A stretch of DNA of 64,000 nt from Aphrocallistes beatrix (lineage: Eukaryota > Porifera > Hexactinellida > Sceptrulophora > Aphrocallistidae): positions 2,480,001 through 2,544,000 of the forward strand of contig OY725496.1 of NCBI GenBank assembly GCA_963281255.1, in the 5' to 3' direction. Position 1 is the first letter of the stretch, and each line of letters opens with the position of its first letter. Of the stretch, positions 55,464 to 64,000 are shown piece after piece. The notes beneath the pieces are model-generated. The model did no database searches. It saw only the letters and a program-made list of their open reading frames with translations, and was not told the DNA's origin. The translations under genes and the position numbers were made by a program.

Positions 55464-56150
55464 TTAAATAGATATTGTAAACAAAGGTCGGCGAATAATT
55501 TCTCATATGGATCCGAAAATAGAATATTCAAAATATACAGCACTAAAAACCCCATGTCAACCATTGGAAGCTAGACTCTAGCCCATTTTTGTAATTTATT
55601 TACTTTATGTATCTATTGTAAACAAATTGATGATCAAATTACTCGAAAATATGATATTCGAAATCTACACCCCTAAAAACCCCATGTCAACCGTTTGAAG
55701 CAAGTTTCTGGCATATTTTTGAGATTTGTTTACTTTATGTATATAATGTAGACAAAAGTAAACAAATTAATTATCAAACTTACTCGAAAATATTATATTC
55801 GAAATCTACACCTCTAAAAACCCCATGTCAACCGTTGGAAGCTAGTTTCTCGTTTATTTTTGTCATTTGTTTACTTTATGTATCTAATGTAAACAAAAGT
55901 AAACAAATAATTTATCATATCGTCTGAAAATATGATATTCGAAATCTACATCCCTGAAAACCCCATGTCAACCGTTGGAAGCTAGTCTCTAGCCTATTTT
56001 GTAATTTGTTTACTTTATGTATATATTGTAAACAAAAGTAAACAAATAATTTATCATATCGATCTGAAAATATAATATTCGAAATCTACACCCCTAAAAC
56101 CCCATGTCAACCGTTGGAAGCTAGTTTCTAGCATAATTTTCAAAATTCGT
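55464..56150. repeat. Tandem array, unit about 140 bp, five copies
   Basis: Units share ATTGTAAACAAAAGTAAACA, ATATTCGAAATCTACACCCC, AACCCCATGTCAACCGTTGG and TTTGTTTACTTTATGTAT. Copies differ by small changes. No open frame across it. Confidence 0.92.
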
Positions 56151-56380
56151 CAAATCGTGTGAAAATATGTATATAAAGGTGTGAAAATATACAAAGAACC
56201 TTTTAACTGCCATACACTATAATATATAATTGAGACATTCATATAATTTATTGCTTTGAAGTATTAATTACAATTACAGCCTACAATATTGTCGTATTCG
56301 CTCCATTTTCGCTAATTTCGCTTAGATTTTCGAACTTAATCCTAGATTCATCATTTGATCCTAGCATTTTAATATATAAG

Positions 56381-56383
<3 letters not shown>

Positions 56384-56412
<29 letters not shown>
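56384..56412. repeat. ATT microsatellite
   Basis: About nine to ten ATT units. Confidence 0.95.
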
Positions 56413-56413
<1 letters not shown>

Positions 56414-56466
56414 ATATTATTATTAATTATCAATGAATCACATGATTGTTACATATACAAATACTA

Positions 56467-56961
56467 CTACAAGTAAGTAAGTATCTCTAATTGTGGATAG
56501 TCGAGCATTTTATCTGCTGGCAAATACTGTTGCTTGAATTTTTCTCCCCTTTGCTCGAATGTTAGCTTCGGTGGATTCCACCGGAATGCTTTACCATATT
56601 GTTTAACATGCTCTTTGTATGCATGAAACTGGTCACATCAAAATTCATGCATGAATTGTTCATCAGTGTAGGACGCGAAGATGTCTAGCCAATAATCAGA
56701 ATGATGGCGTCTACGACGTATATGGGTAGTCAATGTATTTCGTTCTGTTCGAAATGTAAGCTGGAGCTGTTTACTCTCGCCTCCACTCCAGATGTGTTCG
56801 ATATCTTCTCTGCACAAGTGAATATTCTTTTGGCTGGCTCTCTTCTCAATTATTATGTTCTGATTGCACTCCCCAATTCGTAACTTTCCTGGCACAAACT
56901 GGATATCATCACTAGGGAGGATGTTAGATGCACGTTGATATGTACTCATTTTTCCCAACAT
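56467..56961 (-). pseudogene. Unrecognised 165-codon gene with one in-frame TGA
   Basis: ATG at 56961 (or MSTYQRAS at 56949) opens 107 codons to TGA at 56638; the same frame then continues 56 codons to TAG at 56467. The part after the stop (CDQFHAYKEHVKQYGKAFRW, LTFEQRGEKFKQQYLP) has the same ordinary protein-like composition as the part before (SNILPSDDIQFVPGKLRIGE). Rich in Arg, Lys, Glu and Gln with no hydrophobic segment. I recognise no domain. A single stop in an otherwise open frame fits a recent nonsense change, readthrough or a sequencing error. Confidence 0.5.
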
Positions 56962-57249
56962 TTTATTAGATATTTTCAGGTTTATTTTGTAGAATGATTT
57001 TTTTTATTTACTTTGAGCACATTTATCGTATTTATCTCTTTTTAATAGATCTCCGATTGCAGTTTCAATTATACGCATGTGTGTGTCTGTGTATGAGTGT
57101 TGCTAAATTTAGACATGTTCTATAGATGTAATATGTCTATTTTTAGACTAAACTAGCTTTTTGTTATTAATTCCAATGCGTATAATGCCTAAAACGTAGC
57201 AACCGGTTTGATGTTTAGAACTTGAGGGCTTGCATTTGAACTTATGAAA

Positions 57250-57485
57250 CACAAGCGCGCTTCGCTTGCTTGCGCTGCGGGGCGCTGTCAGACACTTTGT
57301 GTTTGCCAGACGCACCCCTGAGGTGCCTAGGCTCACACTGGTTAAAGATAGCACATCACTCGAAAAATCACCAAATTCGTCAATTTTTCAATTTTTGGTT
57401 GCGTAATGATGACCTCATAACAGACTGGTGAGTCATCATTTTTAATGAGAATTGTACCATATTTGAAATATATTAATTCACTTTA
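57250..57485 (+). repeat. Family H copy H13, truncated
   Basis: Hairpin 2 has changed on both sides together (GCACC CCTGA GGTGC instead of GGCGCC), keeping its pairing. TGACGTCA positions are decayed. Stops in the middle of the body. Confidence 0.85.
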
Positions 57486-59011
57486 TTTTGAGATAATAAT
57501 CAAAGTTAATATGTTATGTGTTACGATGTATATTTTATTGAAATTTCTCAGTTTTGAATCTTTTAACCTGAATAATTATTATAAGTTAGGTGTGACATTA
57601 TCAACTTTGTGTCACTCATCACGATCTTAAGTGCCAATTATAGTCAATAGCCACCGATGTGTTAAGTTGTACATGGTTATACAGTGTGTCAGATAATTTT
57701 TTCACAAATTAATTAAATAAGAGTTTGATGATAGTTAGTAACGTACTAAATGGCAAGCTAATGTTTTTCATCGAAGTATGGATAGAAAAGATCAATAATT
57801 TATCTTTGAACCACTACTATCGATAAAGAGTTGGCATCTCGTAAGCATTGAAGCCCAGCACTTCATGTAGCTGGATTGACAGATACTGACTTCACAACAA
57901 ATTTCTTAATATTTGAGTTTTGGTGGAGAAATTTCTCAAAACATTTCTCTGAATAACTGAAAATAATATTGTAAACCGTTCTCTTTTTTTCACATACATA
58001 CTATTGAGCTGATCTCCTTTACTGTGTTTTTTTTCCTTCTAATATAGAATTTTTATATGTTAACGCTGCTCCAACTCTGGCATTGTAAATATTTTAGCCT
58101 ATCAATCAGTATTACTTCAAACCAAGAATATGCTAATCCTACTTGTGAAAATATTTATCTGACATACTGTATTTACATTGGAATAAAGAATCGAGTTGAG
58201 AGTATCAAAGCTGAGTAATTTTAAATGAATAAATGACGACTTAACTATTGAGTTTCTCAACACATCACTGCATGATTTTCAAAAGCTATATATTATTTAT
58301 TATAATTATTAATATTATACGCATCCCTTGCCTTACACCAAGAAGTGTACAGTACAATCAAAGTTGCTTACCTACAATCTAAATTGAATGGGGGTTACCG
58401 TGGTATGATTTTTCATAGATATGAGGACTAATACTTGGCAACTTTGAAAATTAGTAACCTGGTAACAATCCATAGTTAATTGAAATTAGAAATTGTGTGC
58501 GTTTGATAGAGAAGAGTTCTTATAATGGATCTTATACTACATATTTGTTTTTCTAATGACTGAGTTTATTTATCCTCTAAATAAAGAATAAATATAAGTT
58601 TACATATCAATCATGCATTCCAAAATGTGCCAGACTCACGAGAGGGATACAAAACTCAATTATTTTTTTGATCAATTAAGGAATATTAATTTTAAAGCCT
58701 TCTAAGTGTGTATCCTGAAATCTACATGATGCAGTGCATTATTATATGCACTGTTAATATTTCATTTCAATCATAAAATATGGATCACACGGACGCCCTA
58801 CACCGTCCATCCTGAAAAAGGCAGCTCCTATAATACAAGTTTTGGTGTCAAATTGTATTAGTCAATCAGAATCCAGTAATTTAATCAGTTAAGTCGACTT
58901 TATTTTATTGACTAAAAGGGATTATAACCTAACTCGACATGTTAGAATCATTCTCTAACTAGCAAAGAATTATTTATATTTGATTTAATGAGGTAAATGT
59001 TATCCTTACTA
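57486..59011. other. No gene seen
   Basis: AT-rich. TACAGTGTGTCAGATAATTT at 57680 resembles a mariner end; no partner found. Contains short frames only. Confidence 0.4.
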
Positions 59012-59130
59012 CAGTGTGTCCGGAAATTATTGACACAGACTTTACGTATAGTGAGACCTATGCTTGAGAAGAGTATTATAAATTCAAGATGACTTCATTA
59101 GGGTATTCCATCCCATACATATATCTAAGT

Positions 59131-59369
59131 TGACTAATTCATTAAAAAATGGCAAAGAATTATGAATTATTCATAATTCAGGAAATATGAATTATTCGAA
59201 TGATTCAGAATCCTGAATTAAGAATTAATCGAAAAATTCATTCATATAATTCATGATATTTTGTTGCAAAAACTTCAATTTTGAATAATTCTTCTCAGGC
59301 TTGATGAATTATGAATTATTCGAATTATTCGAATTATTCATTAATTCATGAATTAGTCAACCTAGACAT
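59131..59369. mobile_element. MITE with GTTGACTAATTCA ends
   Basis: CTAAGTTGACTAATTCATTA at left and CATGAATTAGTCAACCTAG at right; the interior is dense in GAATTATTCGAATTATTC palindromes. Related to 18734-18812. Confidence 0.85.
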
Positions 59370-59734
59370 ATATACACTATTTTCACACTATCATGCCTTG
59401 CGGTTAGTCCGCATCTTTTCTGGAATGGTAACCCATCTTTTGTAGAATAAAAAAACAACTCTATAACTGTCTACCACAGTATTGCAATCTATTTGAGGTC
59501 ACTTCTAAACGGTATGGGGTACAGCTAATCGGATTCCAGATTCGAATAATACACATTCAAATTAGTCACAGGTTAATTTTTCTAATTAATCATTCATTTC
59601 TAACTTTATATAATTATCAATAAGTGCCAGTTTAACCACATACACCCATTTTGACCACTATACATGATGGCAATGAATTACCTATGGTGGCTCAGACTGA
59701 TAAGATTGTTCATTGAGTTGAGTAATTTATTAGT

Positions 59735-60288
59735 TACAAGCGCGCTTCGCTTGCTTGCGCTGCGCGGCTGGCGGACACTTCGTGTCCGCTGGACGCTCCC
59801 TTCGGTCGCCTGGAGGTGACATTGGTTATTTACAAGGGAGATATAATCTCTAAATATGTCCATCTTAGTTTTAAAATCGATATCGCTTGAAAAAACAATT
59901 TTTAAAATTTTGATGAGTAATTATGACGTCATAGCAAAGTGATGAGTCATCATTTTTTGATGATAGTTGCATCATATGTGTGACTTGTTAGGATACAGAT
60001 TCTATTAAAATTTCAGCCATCTATCTCTTATAATGGCTGAGTTATGCCCGAATAACTGTGTTGCTTAACTTTTAAAAATGCGACAATGACGTCATAATTC
60101 CATGATGTGTCTACATTTTGCTCTGAGCTCAGAACTTACTGGAGCCATAGCCAAAAGACTTCCACATGCCAAAAATATGCTTTCTACGCCTGACAGTTTC
60201 TTCAATCAATTCGTTACAGATATATATATATATATACACATATATATACTATATACACAAACATTAATCGAGTTTTAATAGTAAGGAT
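59735..60288 (+). repeat. Family H copy H14, near full length
   Basis: Hairpin 1 perfect with loop TTC; hairpin 2 degraded. Two TGACGTCA sites (about 59923 and 60086). A long TA repeat precedes ACAAACATTAATCGAGTTTT and AATAGTAAGGAT. Confidence 0.92.
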
Positions 60289-60444
60289 GTTCTGTTACGC
60301 CAAAATTGGTCCTTCCTGGCTAAATTTGGTCCCCCCGGACCAGTTTTGGCGCCAAAATTAGTCGGGGGACCATTTTTAGTGCAGTTTCTGCAGAAAGAAA
60401 CCCTATAGCAAAGACGGTGTACCACATCAGTCCATATGTATGTA

Positions 60445-61213
60445 CTGGGTGACACATAAGTTCTGTTACAAGCTTCATTAGGTATAAAATTTCTTATACT
60501 CAAACGATCTTAGTTATTATGGTCCTTAGAAATTGTAATTCGAATATTTTCATTGATTTTAAAAGATTTTTCGATTCTATGACTTAGAAATGTGTTTTGT
60601 ATGGGTTTTTTGAGAAAAAAAATGTGTCCTTGCACGCTGCGAAAATCGTGAATCAAGGCCCACTGCTTTACAAGTTATCTTCCCAGAGTCTTCAAATTCT
60701 AGGAAAAATTAGCTCACACATTTTCCTCGAAAACTCTAAATTTGTAGAGATATAAGATGTTCAGATCAGTGCATTTTGAAAACCAATTGGATTAGATTCG
60801 TTTGTGATGTGAAAAAAAGTGCCATTTTGGGGAATTTTGCAAAATGTACCTGATTTGAACTGCGACTGAATAACTTTTTCTAGTTTCTGATAACGAATTC
60901 AGTGGATTTATGAAATATTTATATGGTGAATGAAAGGTACCTGATGCTAAATTGTCATGAGCATCGATTATGAATATTTTTTTTACAGAAGCAGGGGCCC
61001 TGATTCGCGATTTTTGCTGTGTGCCAGAACACATTATTATTTCTCAAAGCTCACCATACAAAACACATTTCTAAGTCATAGAATCGAAAAATCTTTTAAA
61101 ATCATTGAAAATATTCGAATTACAAGCTCTAAGGACCATAATAACTAAGATCGTTTGAGTATAATAAATTTTATACCTAATGAAGCTTGTAACAGAACTT
61201 ATGTGTCACCCTG
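60445..61213. mobile_element. Near-complete foldback (769 bp) flanked by TA
   Basis: CTGGGTGACACATAAGTTCT at the left, mirrored to the right end, and the two halves pair almost to the centre (AAATCGTGAATCAAGGCCC with GGGCCCTGATTCGCGATTT). TA flanks suggest Tc1/mariner-type mobilisation. Confidence 0.88.
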
Positions 61214-61346
61214 TATGTATCTCCTTACGTTGGGAAATTTGAGTTTTCAAAAATACCGTAGTCCCGATGTATTACATTATTCATATCCCACATGCCAAGT
61301 CATCCACACTATCGGTCTACACGACAGACATTTTTTAACATGAATA

Positions 61347-61550
61347 ATGCCAACTTTAGTCATGATCAAAGCGTGCGCAGCGTTGAAGGGAAATTGCGGA
61401 ACGCAATAGTAGAACTTCTACATACTTATAGAATCAGAAAAGTGGACAGAATATAACTTCATATAAAAGCGGACATTCATGAAAATTCGCTCAACAGAAG
61501 AATGCAAAAATCGGGACGTCCCGTCAAAAACGGGCAGTTGGCAAGTATTG
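61347..61550. mobile_element. MITE with ATGCCAACTT / GTTGGCAAGTAT ends
   Basis: Same family as 6781-6946, with GGGACGTCCCG and GCGGACATTC words. GAATA repeats directly at its borders. Confidence 0.75.
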
Positions 61551-62036
61551 AATAGACTCCCTATTAATAGAGACCTCCTAGAGTGATTGTAATGTCATCA
61601 AATCCTATGAGGAGTGGACTACTTTAGTGTACGCAATTAAATGACACAAAATTTAACCCGGACCAATTTTGGCCCCGGACCATTTTTCTCGTGACAGTTC
61701 GACTATGACTAATTCGAATGTGTAGATTCTGGAATCAGATTTTTAGTATCTCTTTGAATTTTAACGTATTTCCCTTCATGAAAAAAATCCGACTTATTGT
61801 TGTGTATGGGAAAGGATCAAGTGTTGAAATACCTTTGTCCGGTTGGTGTAGGATGAAAATACCTAAATGGTCATCTTGAAATTACAATACTCTTCCCAAG
61901 CATAGGTTTCACTATACGTAAAGTTAAAGTTTTGTGTCAATATTTTCCAGTCACACCGTTTGCTTAGTATAAATATACCACAGGAGTATGAAATGGATAC
62001 CCGTATACATAGTAAAATCCTTCGCTATTTTTTCAA

Positions 62037-62486
62037 TACAAGCGCGCTGCGCGGCTTGGGGTCACATCGATTAATTATAAGGGAAATAACATCTCTAAAT
62101 ACGCCTGCCCTACTGTTATAATCGATATCGCACGAAAAATCACCAAAATGATCAATTTTGAAAATTTTGATGAGTAATGATGACTCATAACAAAGTGATG
62201 AGTCATCATTTTTTATGATAGTTGTATTATATGTGAGGTATGTTAGTCTACAGATTCTATTAAAGTTTCAGCCTTCTATCTCCTATAATGGCTGAGTTAT
62301 GCTCGAATAACTGTATTGCTTAACTTTTAAAAATATGACAATGACGTCATAATTCCATGATGAGTCGACATTTTGCTCTGAGCTCAGAAGTTAGTGGAGC
62401 CATAGCCGAAGGACTCTTACATGCCAAAATCAGCTTTCTGACTGGTAGTTTCTCCAATCAATTCGTTACAGATATATCCTTACTAT
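62037..62486 (+). repeat. Family H copy H15, lacking both hairpins
   Basis: ACAAGCGCGC joins directly to TGCGCGGCTTGGGGTCAC, so the two hairpins are missing while both flanks of the module remain. The body is near complete with one TGACGTCA (about 62342). Ends in GATATATCCTTACTAT. Confidence 0.88.
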
Positions 62487-62546
62487 AAATACCATCTGGG
62501 TGCAGGGTTACTGTCCTACATGACTGGGATTAGGCTGTTATCTTGG

Positions 62547-62652
62547 CAGTTCCATCCCCATTCGGTGACCTCCATACCATCAGCCGTGCCCATCCACAAC
62601 ATCACCTGGAAATAGCACCTCAGAGAGTGAAATTCATGGTGGAGGCTGTAGG
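62547..62652 (+). repeat. Inverted partner of 63262-63367
   Basis: ATGCCCATCCAC-type sequence (GCCCATCCACAACATCACCT, GGAAATAGCACCTCAGA) matches the reverse complement of 63262-63367. It is a second piece of the same coding exon (HAHPHHHLEIAPQKVKF), on the opposite strand. Confidence 0.8.
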
Positions 62653-62822
62653 TGGCAGTCTTTCGGGTGTAGCGAAGCTTTTGGCTGCACTCACTTTCTT
62701 GCAGAGGATAGTGTATCTCAAGTCGCGAAGACTGTCCCCAGGGTTTGCATTGAACAACGCGATCATGACTTTATAACCAGTGCTTTCTATCACAACTGGG
62801 TTTTGGTTTGGTGCTGAAAGCA

Positions 62823-63358
62823 TCAGGTTTTTAAGATAGAATCCTCTTTGAACATGAACAGAGCAGACTTCTTTCCGAGCCCGAAAATGCTGGAAGTGGT
62901 GTCAAACCCAGTGAATGCAAGCAGAAAAAGCAGGCTGTGGCAGATTTCATCCCCAAGCACCTGCTTTATCACCTTGATATCATACACTACGGTTGATTTC
63001 CCTTTATCCGAGCAGAAGTATATCTTCCTTGCATTGTTGTTAGGCGTGTATTGCAGCAGCAGAATCATAGATCCGTATTCTCGCCTATGAGAGTTGTTGT
63101 CTTTGAGGAGGCCATTGATACTGCTGCCTTCACAATGTCAACATCGGCATCCTCCTCAGCCTGTATTACATGGTACCCTCTTTCTCTCACACGTTCAGAA
63201 ATGAGACGGATGAGGGACTGTTTGTTGGCTTGATTGTAAAGGGAATCCTCCTTATTACTACAGTCTCCGCCACGAAATTTCACCTTCTGAGGTGCTATTT
63301 CCAGATGATGATGTGGATGGGCATGGCTGAAAAAAATGATCCACTGGAACTGTTCCAC
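62823..63358 (-). pseudogene. PIN/FEN-like nuclease family gene, frameshifted
   Basis: Two frames joined by a one-base shift at about 63066. Order: VKFRGGDCSNKEDSLYNQAN, KQSLIRLISERVRERGYHVI, EEDADVDIVKAAVSMAS, IGENTDLMILLLQYTP, KVIKQVLGDEICHSLLFLLA, FTGFDTTSSIFGLGKKSA. Acidic residues in DADVDI, NTDL and GFDTT match a family of uncharacterised animal proteins that I associate with PIN/FEN-like nucleases, often multicopy and possibly element-borne. That identification is from memory of motifs, not a search. The N-terminus is missing and no ends were found. Confidence 0.6.
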
Positions 63359-63503
63359 AGGCTATAGTAGTCTCATATGTAGCTGCAGAAAACAAGGACT
63401 CAACTGTTCTCAAACATGCGGACGATGCAAAGATGACAACATTGGCAATATGAAAGAAGGAATTGCATCGGATGATGAAACCGAAGATGGTATTGAAATT
63501 TGA
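63348..63503 (+). pseudogene. Cys-rich C-terminal fragment, opposite strand
   Basis: Frame reading LICSCRKQGLNCSQTCGRCK then DDNIGN, ending DDETEDGIEI and TGA. The CxC-x6-C...C-x2-C pattern is the usual C-terminus of the same protein family. It overlaps the 5' edge of the nuclease-like pseudogene on the other strand, so the gene has been rearranged by inversion. Confidence 0.6.
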
Positions 63504-64000
63504 ACGTATCAATCCATCTATGCTAAAAATACATGAATACCACCAGTCGCAAACCATAATATTTCAAAACTAACATTTAGACTATTTATATTAAGAAATT
63601 CGTACTCAGCAAGCATAGCCGAGAAAAAGAAGGGGTCACTCAATATGGTTTACACAAAAATTTGGAGATCGGAATTTTTACATTCCAGGTTGTTGCTAGG
63701 GAGGGCCCAAAATATTTTGCTCTAAATATAGTCGATATATATATCAAATTGTCGGAAATTTGATGCTGAGCACGAATATGACAATAGAAAACCGCAATCA
63801 TTTGAAAAGTTAAACACAATTTTCAAAACCGGCGATTTTTATAGTCCGGGATCAACGACAGGGTCGTGGCAAATCACTTTCTGATACTCCGATTTCGGTA
63901 AAATTTTAGTATGTTGCTCTTAAGACATTATACTACGGAAAAATGCAATAAAACAATTTCTTGCATTTTTTTGGGGTTTAGGATTATATTTGCTTCCTAT
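63504..64000. other. No recognised feature
   Basis: AT-rich to the window end. TCAAATTGTCGGAAATTTGA near 63743 is a short palindrome. Confidence 0.35.

Larger units (their letters stand above)
60289..61700. mobile_element. Element with GTTCTGT(T/C)ACG ends and GGTCC/GGACC blocks
   Basis: Left GTTCTGTTACGCCAAAATTG, right ACCATTTTTCTCGTGACAGT plus TC. Blocks AAATTTGGTCC and GGACCAATTTTGG lie at both ends. Contains the foldback 60445-61213 and a MITE at 61347-61550. Confidence 0.7.
59485..61851. mobile_element. Mariner-type MITE split by H14 and the 60289 element
   Basis: Left part 59485-59734 and right part 61705-61851 together reproduce the order of the copy at 830-1164 (ATACATGATGGCAATGAATT, then CTAATTCGAATGTGTAGATT, then ACCTTTGTCCGGTTGGTGTA). 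Confidence 0.75.
59012..61959. mobile_element. Element with about 90-bp mariner-type ends, hosting a nest
   Basis: CAGTGTGTCCGGAAATTATT at the left is mirrored by AATATTTTCCAGTCACACCG at the right, and similarity runs on through TTTACGTATAGTGAGACCTA, ATGCTTG and CAAGATGAC. Encloses the MITEs, H14 and the foldback described below. No transposase recognised. Confidence 0.75.

Overview
This is an AT-rich (roughly one-third GC by eye) stretch of an animal nuclear genome, most likely an invertebrate; I could not narrow it further. The case for a metazoan is a PAM16/TIM16-like gene, spliceosomal GT-AG introns, THAP, PHD and OTU domains, and transposase families typical of animals (Ginger1-like, hAT/ZBED5-like, P-like, Tc1/mariner, pogo/Tigger-like). 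No intact cluster of host genes is present. The only convincing intact single-copy-type gene is PAM16 (22870-23211, minus). Almost everything else is DNA transposons and their non-autonomous relatives, often nested several deep. I saw no convincing reverse transcriptase, so recognisable retrotransposon coding sequence seems scarce here.

Two repeat families dominate. Family A is about 1.75-1.93 kb, has no convincing gene, starts GGATACCGCCCTCG, ends with the inverted form, and is always flanked by TTAA (2241-9631, 3958-8919, 20750-22494, 35184-37111, 46130-48040, 52898-54826). Three of these insertions carry their own proof of a TTAA target duplication, because the empty site survives in a paralogous sequence. 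Family H has about 15 copies. It has a GC-rich module of one or two perfect hairpins, then about 400 AT-rich bases carrying TGACGTCA and TGAGTCA motifs, then a TA microsatellite, with termini related to ATCCTTACTATTAAAACTCG. In at least two places the hairpin module stands alone.

Layout. 1-2.2 kb: mariner-type MITE and three H copies. 2.2-9.6 kb: a five-element nest, in which A1 contains A2, which contains a second TTAA element (B) and a P-like element with a broken THAP gene, itself hit by a MITE. 9.7-13.9 kb: a Tigger-like end, a short satellite, then a multi-exon integrase plus OTU gene of Ginger1 type. 14.2-16.4 kb: a degraded ZBED5-like hAT element, with a truncated inverted copy at 33.5-34.8 kb. 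18.2-20.6 kb: a hAT fragment and a Tc1 transposase split by an H copy that itself contains a pogo-like MITE. 22.9-23.2 kb: PAM16. 25.6-29.5 kb: a second Ginger1/KRBA2-type integrase gene arranged as exact 1,594-bp inverted arms around a 200-N gap. 29.5-33.4 kb: tandem repeats, H copies and a foldback element. 34.9-37.9 kb: a large foldback interrupted by A4. 38-58 kb: mostly MITEs, two more full A copies, tandem repeats, a PHD-finger pseudogene and one unrecognised ORF. 59-62 kb: another deep nest inside an element with mariner-type ends. 62.5-63.5 kb: a rearranged nuclease-like (PIN/FEN-like) pseudogene.

The genes do not form a pathway. The window reads as a record of successive DNA-transposon insertions, and the nesting lets their relative ages be ordered. 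Coordinates of repeat ends are read by eye and may be off by a few bases; family assignments rest on motifs, not on searches.
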